Positions 50,140-61,966 of a stretch of 64,000 nt of DNA are shown in pieces. The translations under genes were made by a program, and so were the position numbers. Location of the stretch: contig OZ014415.1 in NCBI GenBank assembly GCA_963965975.1, positions 1,059,001 to 1,123,000 of the forward strand, written 5' to 3'. Each line of letters starts with the position of its first letter. Position 1 is the stretch's first letter. The notes beneath the pieces are model-generated. The model was not told the DNA's origin. It searched no databases and worked only from the letters and a program-made list of their open reading frames with translations. The stretch comes from Xestospongia bergquistia (taxonomy: Eukaryota > Porifera > Demospongiae > Haplosclerida > Petrosiidae).

Positions 50140-50429
50140 TTATGTTTTCTTCTTTAAACGAGACAGGTGGGTCAGTGCCAGAATTTTGATCTTAGGAGAT
50201 GTAGTAGTAATATATGAAGATTTACAATTAGTAGCTAATGATAATGTCTGTCTTGATTCTCTAGCTTCAAGTTCACTCAATAATTCATTAGCTTCATCCA
50301 AAATGTCCTATCAAGTGCAAATAATTATAATGTTAATTATAATTACACTATATCATACACACACACACCTGAGCAGTTATGGTTTGTTGAAAAACTTTGC
50401 TAGTAGAAGACTCAGTAGAGAAGAGTAAG
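50140..50429 (-). CDS. Two possible exons of an unidentified gene
   Basis: Exons 50429-50369 and 50307-50140 have proper AG and GT borders and join in frame. They give about 76 residues ending at TAA 50142-50140. The joined peptide is hydrophilic and probably helical (DILDEANELLSELEARESR), with a basic end. I do not recognise it and find no clear start exon. It could be a relic 3' end of a lost gene between GPCR B and C. Confidence 0.35.
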
Positions 50430-50539
50430 CTAATAATGTAAACATTCATATACACTGTTAAGTAGATCATACTGGCTATACCACATTCTTACAGTGTTAA
50501 ATTACACTGTATATAATTAAGGGTGATAGCTATAAGTGT

Positions 50540-50725
50540 GACATCTCATATGATGGATGATATGTACCACATGTGTAACTCACATATGTACCTAACATGA
50601 TGACACATGTACTTCATATGATGGCATATGTACCTCACATGATGACACATGTACCTCAACATGATGACACATGTACTTCATATGATGACATATGTAAATT
50701 ATATGATGACATATACATGCACCAC
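50540..50725. repeat. ~20-bp tandem repeat (ATGATGACACATGTACCTCA type)
   Basis: About eight imperfect units of ATGATGACATATGTACNTCA occur in succession, with the last ones more diverged. The open frames it produces on both strands are artefacts of the repeat. Confidence 0.85.
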
Positions 50726-50864
50726 ATTGATGGGCATGTGTATGTCACTTGGCAACATGCTAGAATTACTGGGTTATTGATATGATAATTGTAACCTTTT
50801 ACTCTGACCAGCTTAAAAAATGGAAAAAATGAAATTACTGTAGTAGAAATAAATTGTAAAAAAA

Positions 50865-51060
50865 CAAAATGCAAAATAAAGATACCACTTGCAACATTAC
50901 AATTGTTATGGTTCGTATGGAGTAGAATTATGATGAAATACAGTTACAAAAACATTATAATAATATATTATTATAATATACACAAAAAGGATGTCAATAT
51001 GGTCAAGGAATGAACAAGTGTTGGTTTTCACCCTATACTTGGTTGCATAATATCATTACC
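50865..51060 (-). pseudogene. Orphan signal-peptide exon and promoter of a lost adhesion GPCR
   Basis: This segment is closely similar to 60520-60680, the first exon and upstream flank of GPCR C. Shared strings include AATAAAGATACCACTTGCAA, GGAGTAGAATTATGATGA and GGTCAAGGAATGAACAAGTG. An ATG at 50897 opens MLQVVSLFCILFFY, then the donor and Ig exons seen in gene C are absent. It appears to be the 5' end left from a deleted gene copy, or a promoter duplication. Confidence 0.65.
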
Positions 51061-52775
51061 TACATATATAACTATATAAATTTAATATATTAACAAATTA
51101 TTGATAACAACAACAAAACTATTAAAAATATATTCACTAAGAAGGAGTTGTTAAGCTAGCACACACACATACTATACTGATATTACTCACTATTGTGATC
51201 TAGAACAACTATATTTTAGAATATAATATTATATAATAATATTCATGAAATAGCTATGGTAATATGTGCGTATGTGTATGACGGCACAAACTGTTGTAAA
51301 CAATTCCTTCTAGTAATATCATTGTGGTTTCCTTTATATAATTGTCATACTTACAGCATTAAATTAATTAGTTATATGGGTATAGGTATGTTGCTATGCA
51401 ACCAATTAAAAATAGGGAGAAACCCAACACTAGTAATTCATTGGTGCTAACACTACATGTTATATTTGGCAACTCTACTATATATATCACTATATATATA
51501 TAGTGGTATTCAGGAAATAACTATGTTAATTAGTAAGAGTTTAATTTTGATATTGACCATGGAAACCATAATGTCTACAAAACATTTGATATACTAAAAT
51601 AAATACTATAGTGGTATTATGTACCAATAGTTGATAAAGTTTGTGTCATAGTTTTGTGTCTCGCTCTTCTATATTTTTAACATTCTGTAGTTATTAATCT
51701 TCCGCTGACACTGTTGCTAATAATGCAATCTACATAGTTCTAGTCAATGTTTCATTATGAAGTCAGCATCTTCTAAACAATTATAGGATGATTTCTCAAT
51801 TAAAGTCTTACAATAATAATGTTATTATTATTATTATATATACTCAATAAATGTATGTATAGAAGAGTGAGTAAGTAACTGAACTAACCAACTGGTAGCC
51901 AAGTAAGTCATTGAAGTACACATCCAGTCACAGATCGTGCTTTTTCTTACTGAAAATTATTTCTTCTCAGAAAAGGAAGATGTATATACGGTACCTCAAA
52001 AACACTTAGTTTCGTCCCTGACCACGTCCAGGGGCGTGGCAGTCTGGGGACGAGACTGTCGACCGCCTGGGCTTCTATTTTCCTTACCATGATTAATAAT
52101 AATTATTATTAAAGAAACAGTGTTTCTCATGGACAAGCTCTGTATAAATCACTATTTTTGTTGTTGAAATAACAATTCAAAATCATATACCTCGTCATGT
52201 AAAAATTTAACTTTCTGAATGAAAATAGCTTTAAAAGCCTTCAAATTTTATATATAGCTATTAAAGTATTGTGCCACCCCTATAAAGGCAGTGCTATCAC
52301 TTGTCTGATATACACTCTACACACACAGGTGTAATGTATTTACTTGCTATGTACCCACTGCACACCACTACGTGTATTCTACTATATAAAATATTGGCAG
52401 CACTCCAAAATGATTATAGTATATATATAATGTACTACATTTACATACAGTAGCCTACTGCACAAACTATACTACCATTTTGGACTAGCTATATCCATTT
52501 ATATTTTATATTTTATTTAATATACAAAGACATTATTAAAGACAATCTTATATTATTACACAACTATTTATCTTCAACATACTGAGTTATGCACAAAGGG
52601 TATCATAAAACTCAAAGAACTGTTAAACTACTGAAAAATTGATAGCAAAACAAAAATTGAACATAAAATTATAAATACACCAAACTATATAGTATAGGAA
52701 ATATAACAATTTGATTAAAACTAATACAAAATATTTATATTATATATGCAGATAAAAAAACAACTTATTGTCATC
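51061..52775. other. Spacer between GPCR B and GPCR C
   Basis: No exon is supported. A short GC-rich stretch occurs at 52010-52075. From 52440 onward the sequence is the 3' flank of GPCR C, homologous to 36520-36850 beyond GPCR B. Confidence 0.5.
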
Positions 52776-55700
52776 TCAATCTTTGAAATCTAGAGATGCA
52801 GTTTCTACAAAATCAATGTCATTATAATAGTTAGCATAAATAACACTGGCCTTCTTTCTTGGTAGCTTTTCTTCCTTTTCCATTTCATTAAGAAATGCTT
52901 TAGTAATTGGTGTCTCACCAAATCGTACATCTTCTTTATTTATTAATTCCTCAGCCTTAGTAATGCTCTCTAAAGGTATGGATTTCGGATCATTATCCTC
53001 ATGAAATCCAGAGGGAGATTCTCCCTTAAATGTTGTATAGTCACTAACAAATACATTAGAGTCCTCAGAAGGATAATCAATCACAAATTTAGTAGCACCT
53101 TTATATTTATCACCTGAGTGTTGACGCTCTTTTTGATGTTTATTTAAAACTGCTGATGAAGTAAGTTCACTGATGTCTTTTCCTGTCACACCAAAGAAAC
53201 ACCTCTTCCAACTATGTCTTACTTCCTTTGAACGTAGACATTGCGTTATAAAAATAACCACACCATGGAAAGCAGTGAAGACTACAAACAATGCAGCAAG
53301 GATGTCTTGTACAGTCTTATTGGAATGGATATCTTGAGTGGCAAACAGTCCAATACCCCATCCCAAACCAAACAATACTGATAATACAATAGCTCTAACA
53401 AGTTGTTGTTGAAGGAAAGTATGTATTTCACTTCTTGTTTTTGCAATTGATTGTTTTTTTAGAAGAGACACAATGATGATGAAGAACACAACCCAATTGA
53501 ACAAATAGATGATCAGGAATGGGACTACCATACCAATATAATATGGTACAGTGAACGCTCGACAACTGTGAAACGAAAATACAGTCATGCATTGTGACAA
53601 TTTTATTATTAATAAACTTACAAATGATCACTCAAGTAGTTTTTGTAATTGGGAGCAAAACAGAACGACACAATAAACAATGGAGTAACTATAATGAGAA
53701 ATAATAATAATAGTCCTACATTGATCATCACACTTACCCCATGATAAAATAGTAGCTTTCAAAACAAAATGTCGAATTTTGCTTCCAAGAACAATAACTA
53801 AATTCATATACAAATGGATAGCCTCAGCAGCCATGACCATAAATGTCACAAGAAAGAAATACTGCAAGACAGCACCTACAACAGCACAGACACCTGGAAC
53901 ACCTTTACTATGAACAGAAATGATGAAGGTAATATAGAGACCCATTAAAGCAAAACATAAGTTCAAAAGTAATTGACCATGATCAGAAGTACGTAGGTTC
54001 CTGCAAGCAAACAAGATAAACACATATGATTTAAGTGTAGTATGTTCTTACTTGTTAGAAAGATATGAGATGACAGTAACTGTCAGACAAACAAGAGAGA
54101 CAATGATACCAATGTAAGAAATTGAATCTAAGAACAATGTCAGTCCTGTTCTCTCTGTTGGTTGAACTGTATGAGACACATCCTAAAAGGTATCAACATT
54201 ATCACTCAAAATACACTTCAGTATATATCCCTTACTAATAATATAGCAAAGTTAGTAAGATGATTACATTCACAGATAACCTCTGTATCATTAACTGTTG
54301 TATTACGACATCCTTCACTTGACCAGTCACCATATCCATCTATATTAGGATTATTGAATAAGGCATTTGTAATATCATTAGTAGATTAGAATATGTGTGA
54401 CTTTAATGAATAGACTACTTTCAAAAAGAAATTTGTCTTCAAATGCAACTTACTATTTAAAGATTGATTCCAGAATGAACAATTTGGGAATGAGCCATTT
54501 ACATTCTATAGAGTGAAGGAACTATAATGATATTATTGATATATACTATAATACTTACTGGATTGATTAAAAACCTAAGACTGACTGGAGGATCAAGTTC
54601 CCTTAAGGTATCTGTCCCAACAACAGAAGCAGCTATGATAAGACTACCAACTTCTTGCAAGTTCTCACTTCTCCTCAAGAACAAAGAGTCACTGATAAAG
54701 ACTGCATTAGTAATTTTACTACAATTAGTCATGTTTAGATTTGAACTTATTAAATTGTTAGGTAGAGAGATAGTTGCAGTTGACTGCTGTTCTGGCATTC
54801 CAAATATCACATCATTCTCATCAAGTTCATTTGATAAATATTCATAATTCACACTGAACGTTAGATCTGATTGTCCAAATTCCTCAATACATACTCTTTG
54901 TATAGACACAGCAAATGTAGTCTGAACAATTACAACAGGTTCTGATGTATTAGTGATTGGTATATTCTCTGAAACTGACTCAACGGCTTCTAATATTCTA
55001 AAAAAATATTTTAATTTATTTTAAGTTAAAATTATAGAACTCACGTAGATGATGTGTTTGATAGTTGTAGTATGTCTTGTGTGACACATAAAATGTTGTC
55101 AACAATGTTCAAAAATAATGTAGTTAACTATATATGGCAAAGACTTATACACATACAGTCATAAGACAAAATTACTCACTGTAAGGTTCTGTGATACATC
55201 TTCAATAGCAGTCACAAGCACACTTACACTTGCTATTATTTCAGTAGAACCTAACAACTCACAGATGCTTGTAAGATTTTCTAGTCGTAAAAGCTTTTCT
55301 TCTACAGGAAGCTATAAGAATAAATAGTCAGTGAGTTTTGATTAGTATTTAATAAACTTACATTTCTTAACTGACATATTTCTCGAGCTAAATCACTAAA
55401 ATTACAAGCTGCAGTATTTCCATTAGACCATTTAGCTCCATTACTAAAATCTCCTCCACAATATCGAGTCGCTTGAAGTATACCACCACCTTCACCACAT
55501 GGACATTTTAGAATCACTTCTCCTCCAATGTTACTTTCTGGCCACATGATTATGATAGTAAGATCTTCTCTACCAGAATTTGATGGAATGACAGTTTTGG
55601 TAGAAGGACAGCCATCTTTAAAAATCCAAAAAGCAACTAAATATATAGTATTGATAATACATACTCACCAAATCTAGTTAAACGAAGTATCGAAATATTG

Positions 55701-58700
55701 ACACCACGTTCTTCATGATGTGCAGCTATTTGTTGTCCTACTTCATTCCTGAGTTGATCAGTAGCTCCAGTGCTTGTTAATAAAGTAACAATAATAGGAA
55801 CAGTAATAGGTTGTGTACTGCAACTATAAAGAAAAAAATACTTTACTAATTGCATATTATGTTTGTTGATATTCACTTTATGCTATCTGCATTTAAAAAA
55901 TTCACAAAGAAGAATGAGGTATTAGTAAAGTTAATTAAACTGCTACCAGAAATATAATTATTATTCTAAAAATGAGGACAAAATATCATTTGTAATATTA
56001 TTAATCAAATACCTCATTAATAAGATCAGATACTTTCTCTGATATACTCTTGTTAGATGTCATACAAATGTCCTCTGGTAGCTGTGTTTCAGCTTCATAT
56101 TGTACAATATCTATTTGTAGCTGAGTAAAAGTAAATATCATATAACATATTTTTAATACCTGAAATGTTAAGTAGAACGTTTGAAGACATTACAGAGATA
56201 GAGTTTCCATTAGTTAAACTTCTTGCTTCACAGTGATAAAATCCTCTATCATTCAAATCTAATTCTGGAAACAGCAGCACAGAGACATCAGTATTGTCAT
56301 TGGGAATTAACACATTATCTTTATACCACAATATTGTAGGAAGAGGAGAACCAGTGGCTTTACATGTAAGGTTAACAGTGGAGTAAATAGTTCCTGAAGT
56401 ATCTTGAGGAGATTGTGTAATTTGTGGTGGAACTATGACTGATACAACTGCATTAAAGATATAAAACTCACTTAATAATAAATGATATATAACTTACCAA
56501 ATTCACAATTGATACCAGAGTATCCATCAAAACATTCACAAACATATCCATTACTCAAACTATTACATCTACCACGTGTTCCACAAGGAGAACTTAAGCA
56601 ATAGTTTGGCGGTGCGGCTAAGTGAAATTTGATAAAAATACATTATAATTCACCATCACTACTTACATTCCATTACTTGTAATATAAATTTTGTCACTAA
56701 CACAACACCTACAAAAGCTTCATTGTTAGCTCGACAGGAATAGTTGCCATTATCACTGCCATCTATATCTGTAATTTCCAAAATACTAGTATGTTGAAGG
56801 ACACCAGGAAAAATATTTGAACGAAAACCATCAGATTCTTCTGATGACATTATTTTTGTTCTACTTGTGTTTACAAAAAGTTGACCATTTCTCCTCCATA
56901 CAATATCAGGTCGCGGAATACCATCAGCAGTACAATTAAACTTTACACTTTGTCCTCTAGCTTTTGTTACAGATCCTCCTGTGTCATTTAATAAGGCAGC
57001 TTTAACTAAAATATTAAAGAAAAATAAAGCTGTCTATAATAAATTTAAATTTACCAAATGTTAATACATCCAGTGTAATCGTCGCTTCACCAACTCCTGC
57101 TTCATTTTCTGCAGACATTTTGTACATTCCTCTGTCACTCAACTGCATATTAGCAATAGTTAGTGAAAGACGATCAGAAGAAAGAACTTGAGAGCTAATA
57201 GGTTTAAATGTGTTTGAATCCAGTGACTTAAAAAACCAGAGTATGTTGCTAAGTGTTACAGGAGGGAAATCATTAGTAATAGTAAATGCAATTGTTGTAG
57301 ATTTGTTAAGTACTCCAATAACATAGTTAGAAACTACTGGTAATACAGAAGGTGGAACTATATGAAAACATGAAAGGAAATACAATAATTTATCATAAGA
57401 TATGTAGTCAATTGATATTAGAGTTGTCTAAAATCAATAAATAGTGATATAATGTACTTATTGTAAACATACCAAGTGAGGGGGTTGGAGATGGAGCTAC
57501 AGCTATGAAAGAATAAGCAGAAAATAAATGAAGTACAAATAAATATTAAATGTAAAAATTTTTAATACAGATATATAAACTATCTTCTGGCCATGGTGTA
57601 ATGACATTACTACTGCTAGTAGAAGCTATATAACAACTATATTATTGAATTTATCTTACTTTCCGATGGGTTGATGCTAAAGGTAGAAAATATAATTGTA
57701 GAGGTAACAATGGTTGATGTAGTTATGGAAATTATTGATGTAGAAGAAAGCTCTGAAGAAGTCATTGATACTGATGATGAAGTACTGCTTTTTACTGAGA
57801 TGGTCTCAACTGTAGATAGCAAAGATTGATTTTGAGTGGTATTTTCAAATGGAGCAACTGCAAAGACAGAAAAAGAATAATGATTTCGTATATAATATAT
57901 TTGCACCATTATACACTCTAAAATAACAAAGTTAACTTACCAAAAACAGTAGATGTTTTTGACTCTGTTCCAGCCATATTAGTCACATTACAAGTGTAGT
58001 CACCTTCATGTGTAGCAACATCCACATTACTTATGCTCAAAACTGATACACTATGAGTGTCATTACTAGAACTGGTGATAGTCAGATCATCAATAGGAAC
58101 TACAGGTGCTCCTCTGTGATACCATACATGTTGATTGTTAGGACCTCCTTCAGCTCTACATTCAAGACTAAATGTACCTCCTTGTTTAGTCAGTGTTTGA
58201 TTAATTAACTGGACAGATCCTTCAGGTGATACTAAAGAATATAATTTTACTAACATTAATAAATACTACATATATTCTACTCACCATATAATGTTGCATT
58301 ATTGGAATATATTGTAATTGAGTTGCTACTTGCTGTACATTGATAAATACCAGCATCACCAAAATAAACTGGATTAAAAAAAAGAATAGAATTGTCTGTT
58401 CCTACATCTAAAGTCCTTCCATCTTGTTCATGTTTATGCCACATGTATTGTGGAGCTGGAAATGATTCAGCTCTACATGACCAGCGTCTTCCTACACCTT
58501 GAACAGTCAAAGTTGTTTTCACTAGATCAGCCAAGAATCTTGGACTGATGTAAACATATGTAGTATCACTTCCATTACCAGCACTGTTTTTTGCAATACA
58601 CTGATATAGACCACCATGATTTCGTGCTGTGATATGGCCTATCATCAATATCGAGGAGAACTCTGTAGAAATGATTGTGTAGCTATTGGTACCAGATATG

Positions 58701-60549
58701 ATAGGAGACCCATTTAATAACCAAGTAAAGGTGTTGTTAGGTCCTCCTTGACAAGTACATGTAAGATTCACTTCATCTTCATAGTTAAATGTTGCATTTT
58801 GTGGTTGGATCATTACTGAGCCTTCAGGAGAAACAGTTACTAGAGCTGCTGAACTAGTGACATTATATTCCACACCATTTATCACATTAGTTGCTACACA
58901 ACGATACATACCAAAATCACTAAAGGCAACTGAACTAATAAAAAATTCAGTAACATCCACACAAGGAGTTTCTTCATAGATCCCAGTTTCTCTGTTCTTT
59001 TTTTCCCATTGAATATATGGGAATGGAAAACCTTCAACTTCACATTTCAATCTCAAGGTCTGCATTTGTTTCAGCTCCTTATCCTGAGGGTGTACGACAA
59101 ACTCAGGAATAATAAACAATATTGATGAATCAATACCAAATCCTGCATTGTTGATAATCAGGCAATCATAAGTACCACCAAATGAACCATTAATATTGTA
59201 AAGGACAAGTGTTTGGTTTGTGCTGATAATCAATGATGTGTTATTTAAAAGTGCTAGAGAGAGAGTGTGGTCAAGATGTGATCTTTAAAAAAAACAGTTA
59301 CTTACCATCAATGTCAGCAGGTTGTCCTTCTTTAATTCGTTTAAACCAAAGAATTTCGTTATTTGAACCAACCGGTGTTTGACAAGTGAAAGTGATATCA
59401 TCTCCTCTATGAAGTGTTATATTATTTACTGGAGTGACTATTACTAGATTTTTGGGTGAGACTAAGAAAACAAAGAGAAGTTAGTTAATATTGTAGTAAT
59501 GTAATACTAACCATCTAGTCTTGTCATTGTCATATGATCTCCTGCACTGTTATTAACAACACATTTGTAAATCCCTTGCTCTCCTCCAACAATATTATTG
59601 ATAGTTAAAATAGATAAATGGTCGCCTTCATCTCTGATGTCATATTTACTGTCACTGGAAAATATGTCAGTGTCATCTTTAAACCATCGAAACTGATTGT
59701 TAGGTCCTCCATTGGCAGAACAATTAAACATAGGACTTTGTCCCTCTTCAGTAGTGGCATTTTGAGGTTGAATAACAACTGATGGAAATGGTGACACTGT
59801 AACAAAATAAAATATAATGAATGTGATACTGCAAACAAGAAAGACCCAACTACTCATATGTGATCGTGATAGAACTGTAAAATAATACTTACATACAATA
59901 GTGAAGCTGTAATGGATAGACTGAATTGAACTAGTAGCAATACATTGATACTGTCCCTCCTGTCCAAATTGAAAAGTCATAAATTCATAAGTTAGTGTGT
60001 TAGAACTAGGCATAGCTAGAGTATCTGAGTTGAAATCAAGTAAGGTCATATTTGGAGCTGGGAACCCATCTGCTTCACAGGTGACATTGAATGTACTGCC
60101 ATTGGTCTGTGGAACTTGGCGGACAACAGTGTTATCAGTAAAATAAGGATAAAGTTCAAGAGTTATTGTATCATTTGCATCAAAATTTTGCATGCTGTCA
60201 AGAAAACAGATGTAGTTACCACTATCACTGGTATTGATATTATTTAGTACATGGACCAATGTATCATTAGTAGTTACACGTTCTTTTCTTGCTAGCACAG
60301 TAAATGGTGATTCTTTATACCAAATTATCTCTACATTGTCTCTGGCAACTGGAGTTACAGTACACGTGAGAGTAACATTACTACCCAATGTTGCTGGATT
60401 TTCGACAATGCTAACTGCAACACTTTGACTCTGAGCAACTGAAAGAATGAAAAAAGAAAATACAATTATTGTACTAGAAACAAATTATGCTTACCATTAA
60501 CAATACTCCAAAGAAACAAAAAACAAAATAAAGATACCACTTGCAACAT
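52776..60549 (-). CDS. Adhesion GPCR C (~11 Ig, Ser/Thr-rich insert, EGF, HormR, GAIN/GPS, 7TM)
   Basis: ATG 60549 begins the signal exon (MLQVVSLFCFLFLWS). About eight Ig domains run from 60440 to 57940. Unique to this gene, small exons at ~57865-57640 encode a Ser/Thr-rich mucin-like stretch (STSSSVSMTSSELSST), with a further short exon near 57510-57475. Two Ig domains follow (57360-56660), then EGF (56615-56490), another Ig (56430-56160), HormR (~55620-55350), GAIN, and GPS (~54500-54250) with intact CNHLT. The seven helices lie at ~54180-53230. The tail ends [15 protein letters not shown]. From the EGF through the GAIN it is nearly identical to GPCR B, introns included. Confidence 0.85.
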
Positions 60550-61294
60550 TGCATTTGTTATGCTCTGTATGGAGTAGAATTATGATGACAACACAGTTAT
60601 TATATACTATAAACTAAAAGGATGTCAACATGGTCAAGGAATGAACAAGTGCTGGTTTTCTCCCTAATCGGTTATAATATCAATCAGATAACTAATTAAA
60701 TTGAACCAAAGAAACCACCTAATCTATTTACTAGAAAGGATTGTGTTTACATCAGTTTGTGCCAACACATGCACATTCTATGACAACACTATTTACTATT
60801 GCGATATTGGGTAACTCTACTACATCTTAAAATTCAGAAAAAAGGTATGCTAATTAGTAATCTTGTTTCAGAATTCAGTTTTGACAATACTAAGGTGGAA
60901 ACCATATTATCCACTCAATTACAAGACATTTTAAATTATATCTGAAGATATGTATAAAAATGTTGTTAGTATCATTGCTGACCTTTTGCATAAGAAGAAA
61001 AGGTCTAGGGACTTTTTACTCTCCATGTGAAAAGTCAGAAACATTAGACTAGTATAAAATGCATGGTTGCATTGTTATAAATTTAATCATCCTTTAAATT
61101 ATAGGAACAATGGACAGTTATTCATATGTGCGCTTCTCACTTTGTCTACATTTCATTTTGCCTACAAGTATCACTCTGTCTATAATCTTGTATGGTTTAG
61201 GAATTAGGATTATACTAAGCTAATGAGAACAATTCGCTCACATGAATTACTCTGCTACCTTGTATGATAAAGAATGGAGGACTTGTACTTAGAG

Positions 61295-61295
<1 letters not shown>

Positions 61296-61338
<43 letters not shown>
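61296..61338. repeat. (TA)n microsatellite
   Basis: About 20 uninterrupted TA dinucleotides. Confidence 0.95.
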
Positions 61339-61341
<3 letters not shown>

Positions 61342-61454
61342 AGAGAAGTCTTACTGCTAGTTATGCTCCCATCTAGTTTATTTCTATCCATATCATCATT
61401 CTGTCTTTACGTATGTCCTCATAAAATCTATTGATATCATTGCTAAGTAAGTCG

Positions 61455-61650
61455 GAGGAGAGAGGTCAGAGTTTAATTAATTGCATCAAGGGTAGAGGAC
61501 AGTCCATAAATCAGGTCAAAGTTTAATTAATCACATTCGATTTATATGGGTTGAGGGACAGTCCACAACTATATTATGGTAAGGTTTAGGGGAGAGGTCA
61601 GAGTTTAATTTATTGCTTTAAATTTATATGGGTTGAGGCCACTCTGACTT
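61455..61650. repeat. Imperfect ~70-bp tandem repeat, about three units
   Basis: Units share GGTCAGAGTTTAATTAATTG, then TTTATATGGGTTGAGG and GGACAGTCCA. No coding potential. Confidence 0.65.
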
Positions 61651-61966
61651 GGAAAGGTAGTTGGTATAACTACAAAATCATTTGTATTAACACAGCAGGC
61701 ACTTCTTTTGATGTTTACACAAAATTGTAATTATAACTTAAGTCATAATTATAAATAATAAAAAGAAGATGTAAGAAATAACGAGTTATATTAAAGAGCA
61801 CAGCTTAAAAACAATGATTCAAATTAAGCATATACACTATAGAGTCCTACACAATATAAATTAATGTAATTATTTAATTATTATATTTATTATTGTTAAA
61901 ACAAGCAAATATATTGTGTTTATTATATTTATTAATACACATGACAAAAACATCATGATGTCAAGA

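Larger units (their letters stand above)
60550..61966. other. Spacer between GPCR C and GPCR D
   Basis: The first ~130 bases are the gene C promoter, duplicated at 50900-51060. A (TA)n run lies at 61296-61338, and three imperfect ~70-bp repeats at 61455-61650. No exon is supported. Confidence 0.5.

Noticed and set aside
50597-50874. Short open frames on both strands
   Set aside because: Produced by the ~20-bp tandem repeat and its edge.
52010-52075. GC-rich patch sharing GGCAGTCTGGGGA with 3000-3015
   Set aside because: The match is only about 13-15 bases; not enough to call a repeat family.
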